NCBI GenBank assembly: GCA_049890115.1
Contig: JBMHCC010000019.1
Span: 1-6,156 of the forward strand
Source: UBA685 sp049890115
Lineage (GTDB): Bacteria; Pseudomonadota; Alphaproteobacteria; Puniceispirillales; Puniceispirillaceae
Length of the DNA: 6,156 nucleotides
Direction of reading: 5' to 3'
This document shows, in pieces, positions 5,446 to 6,156 of the stretch. The position numbers and the translations under genes are program-made. How positions within the stretch are numbered: the first letter of the stretch is position 1; the number at the start of each line of letters is the position of its first letter. The notes under the pieces were generated by a model. The model made no database searches and was not told where the DNA came from. It saw only the letters and a list, made by a program, of their open reading frames with translations.

Positions 5446-6156
5446 ATGACCGAACAACGCATATTTATTTTTGGACTTGGCTATGTCGGACAACATCTAG
5501 CGCATGCGCTATATGAACAAGGTTGGCATATTACCGGCACGACCAGGGATGCAAAAACAATGCGCGCCAATGTGCCAAGTGATTGGGACATTTTAGAATT
5601 TAACGGTGAGGCAAAGATAGCCAACCTTGCATCTCATCTGGCAAAGACAACACATATCATTACCACGATTTCAGCCTTAGGTGGTTTTGACCCTGTTTTG
5701 CGGCATCATGGGGATGAGATTGCAAATTTCAAAGGCTGGGTTGGTTATGTGTCTGCCACTTCAGTTTATCCTGATCAAAAGGATGGCTTTGTTGACGAAA
5801 CTGTGCCAGCGGCACCTGTGACAAAAAGAGGGCAGGCACGCTTGCAAGCTGAACAAGATTGGCAAACTGCGTGTCAGGCAGAAATTCTGCGTGTTGCTGG
5901 CATTTATGGGCCAGGGCGAAATGCCATCCGCCTATTATTGGATGGCAAGGCGCGGATTATCGAAAAAGATGGTCAAAAGTCTAATCGCATTCATCAAACT
6001 GATATCACCAAGATCATCATGGCTGCTATTGCACAGCCGCGTGCAGAACGAATTATAAATCTGTGTGACAAAGAGCCAGCAGCACAAGGTGATGTGGTTC
6101 GCTTTGCCGCATCATTATTAGGTGTTGAACCGCCAGTGCCAGTTGCGTTTGAACAG
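5446..6156 (+). CDS. Atypical SDR-family NAD(P)-dependent epimerase/dehydratase-like protein, YeeZ type, 3' end outside the window
   Basis: The frame is open for 237 codons from ATG 5446 to the window end. The N-terminus carries a Rossmann dinucleotide loop, FGLGYVG (residues 9-15, Gly10, Gly12, Gly15), and GTTR at 31-34, where the Arg may favour NADP. Later motifs are YVSATSVYPD (101-110), VDETVP (116-121), LRVAGIYGPGRN (148-159), NRIHQTDI (180-187) and INLCDKEPA (204-212), in the order seen in extended SDRs of the YeeZ type. The catalytic Tyr-x-x-x-Lys is not visible: the expected position after VTKRG holds an Arg/Gln/Ala stretch. Activity and substrate are therefore unknown. Relatives are usually about 280-300 residues, so some 50 are missing. 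It begins 17 bases after the cobF stop with no terminator between, so it is probably cotranscribed. The ribosome site is weak. A cobalamin role is not implied by the family. Confidence 0.85.
   Translation, partial: MTEQRIFIFGLGYVGQHLAHALYEQGWHITGTTRDAKTMRANVPSDWDILEFNGEAKIANLASHLAKTTHIITTISALGGFDPVLRHHGDEIANFKGWVGYVSATSVYPDQKDGFVDETVPAAPVTKRGQARLQAEQDWQTACQAEILRVAGIYGPGRNAIRLLLDGKARIIEKDGQKSNRIHQTDITKIIMAAIAQPRAERIINLCDKEPAAQGDVVRFAASLLGVEPPVPVAFEQ

Overview
The window is a compact block of genes for the aerobic (late cobalt insertion) cobalamin pathway. One gene fragment is on the minus strand, six complete genes are on the plus strand, and one partial gene runs off the right end. Product calls rest on family motifs read directly from the translations. 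The organism call is inference: base composition a little under 50% GC by eye, almost no intergenic DNA, and alphaproteobacterial-type CobE, CobF, CobL and CobB proteins suggest a streamlined marine alphaproteobacterium such as the SAR116 group. No marker gene is present to confirm this.

Layout: the 5' part of cobK (precorrin-6A reductase) runs leftward out of the window. Its start codon overlaps by two bases the start codon of cobL, which runs rightward. From there cobL, cobE, cobM, cobB, cobA and cobF follow with no intergenic base at all. Each junction is an overlap of 1, 4, 4, 1 and about 11 bases, so the set looks like a single translationally coupled operon. After a 17-base gap comes the first 237 codons of an atypical short-chain dehydrogenase/reductase (SDR), cut by the window end.

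How they work together: CobA doubly methylates uroporphyrinogen III to precorrin-2. After steps encoded elsewhere (CobI, CobG or CobZ, CobJ), CobM methylates C11 to give precorrin-5 and CobF methylates C1 with loss of acetate to give precorrin-6A. CobK reduces this to precorrin-6B, and CobL methylates C5 and C15 and decarboxylates the C12 side chain to give precorrin-8. After CobH (not here), CobB amidates the a and c side chains of hydrogenobyrinate. CobE is a small CbiG-C-terminal-like protein whose exact role is unsettled. The SDR has no known role in this pathway.

I see no RNA gene, riboswitch, mobile element, CRISPR array or convincing terminator. I do not see an undescribed system here. 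The points worth a second look are the overlapping divergent start codons, the gapless coupling, the altered glycine-loop motifs in CobA and CobL, the matched GCT tracts in cobM and cobA, and the SDR at the tail of the operon.
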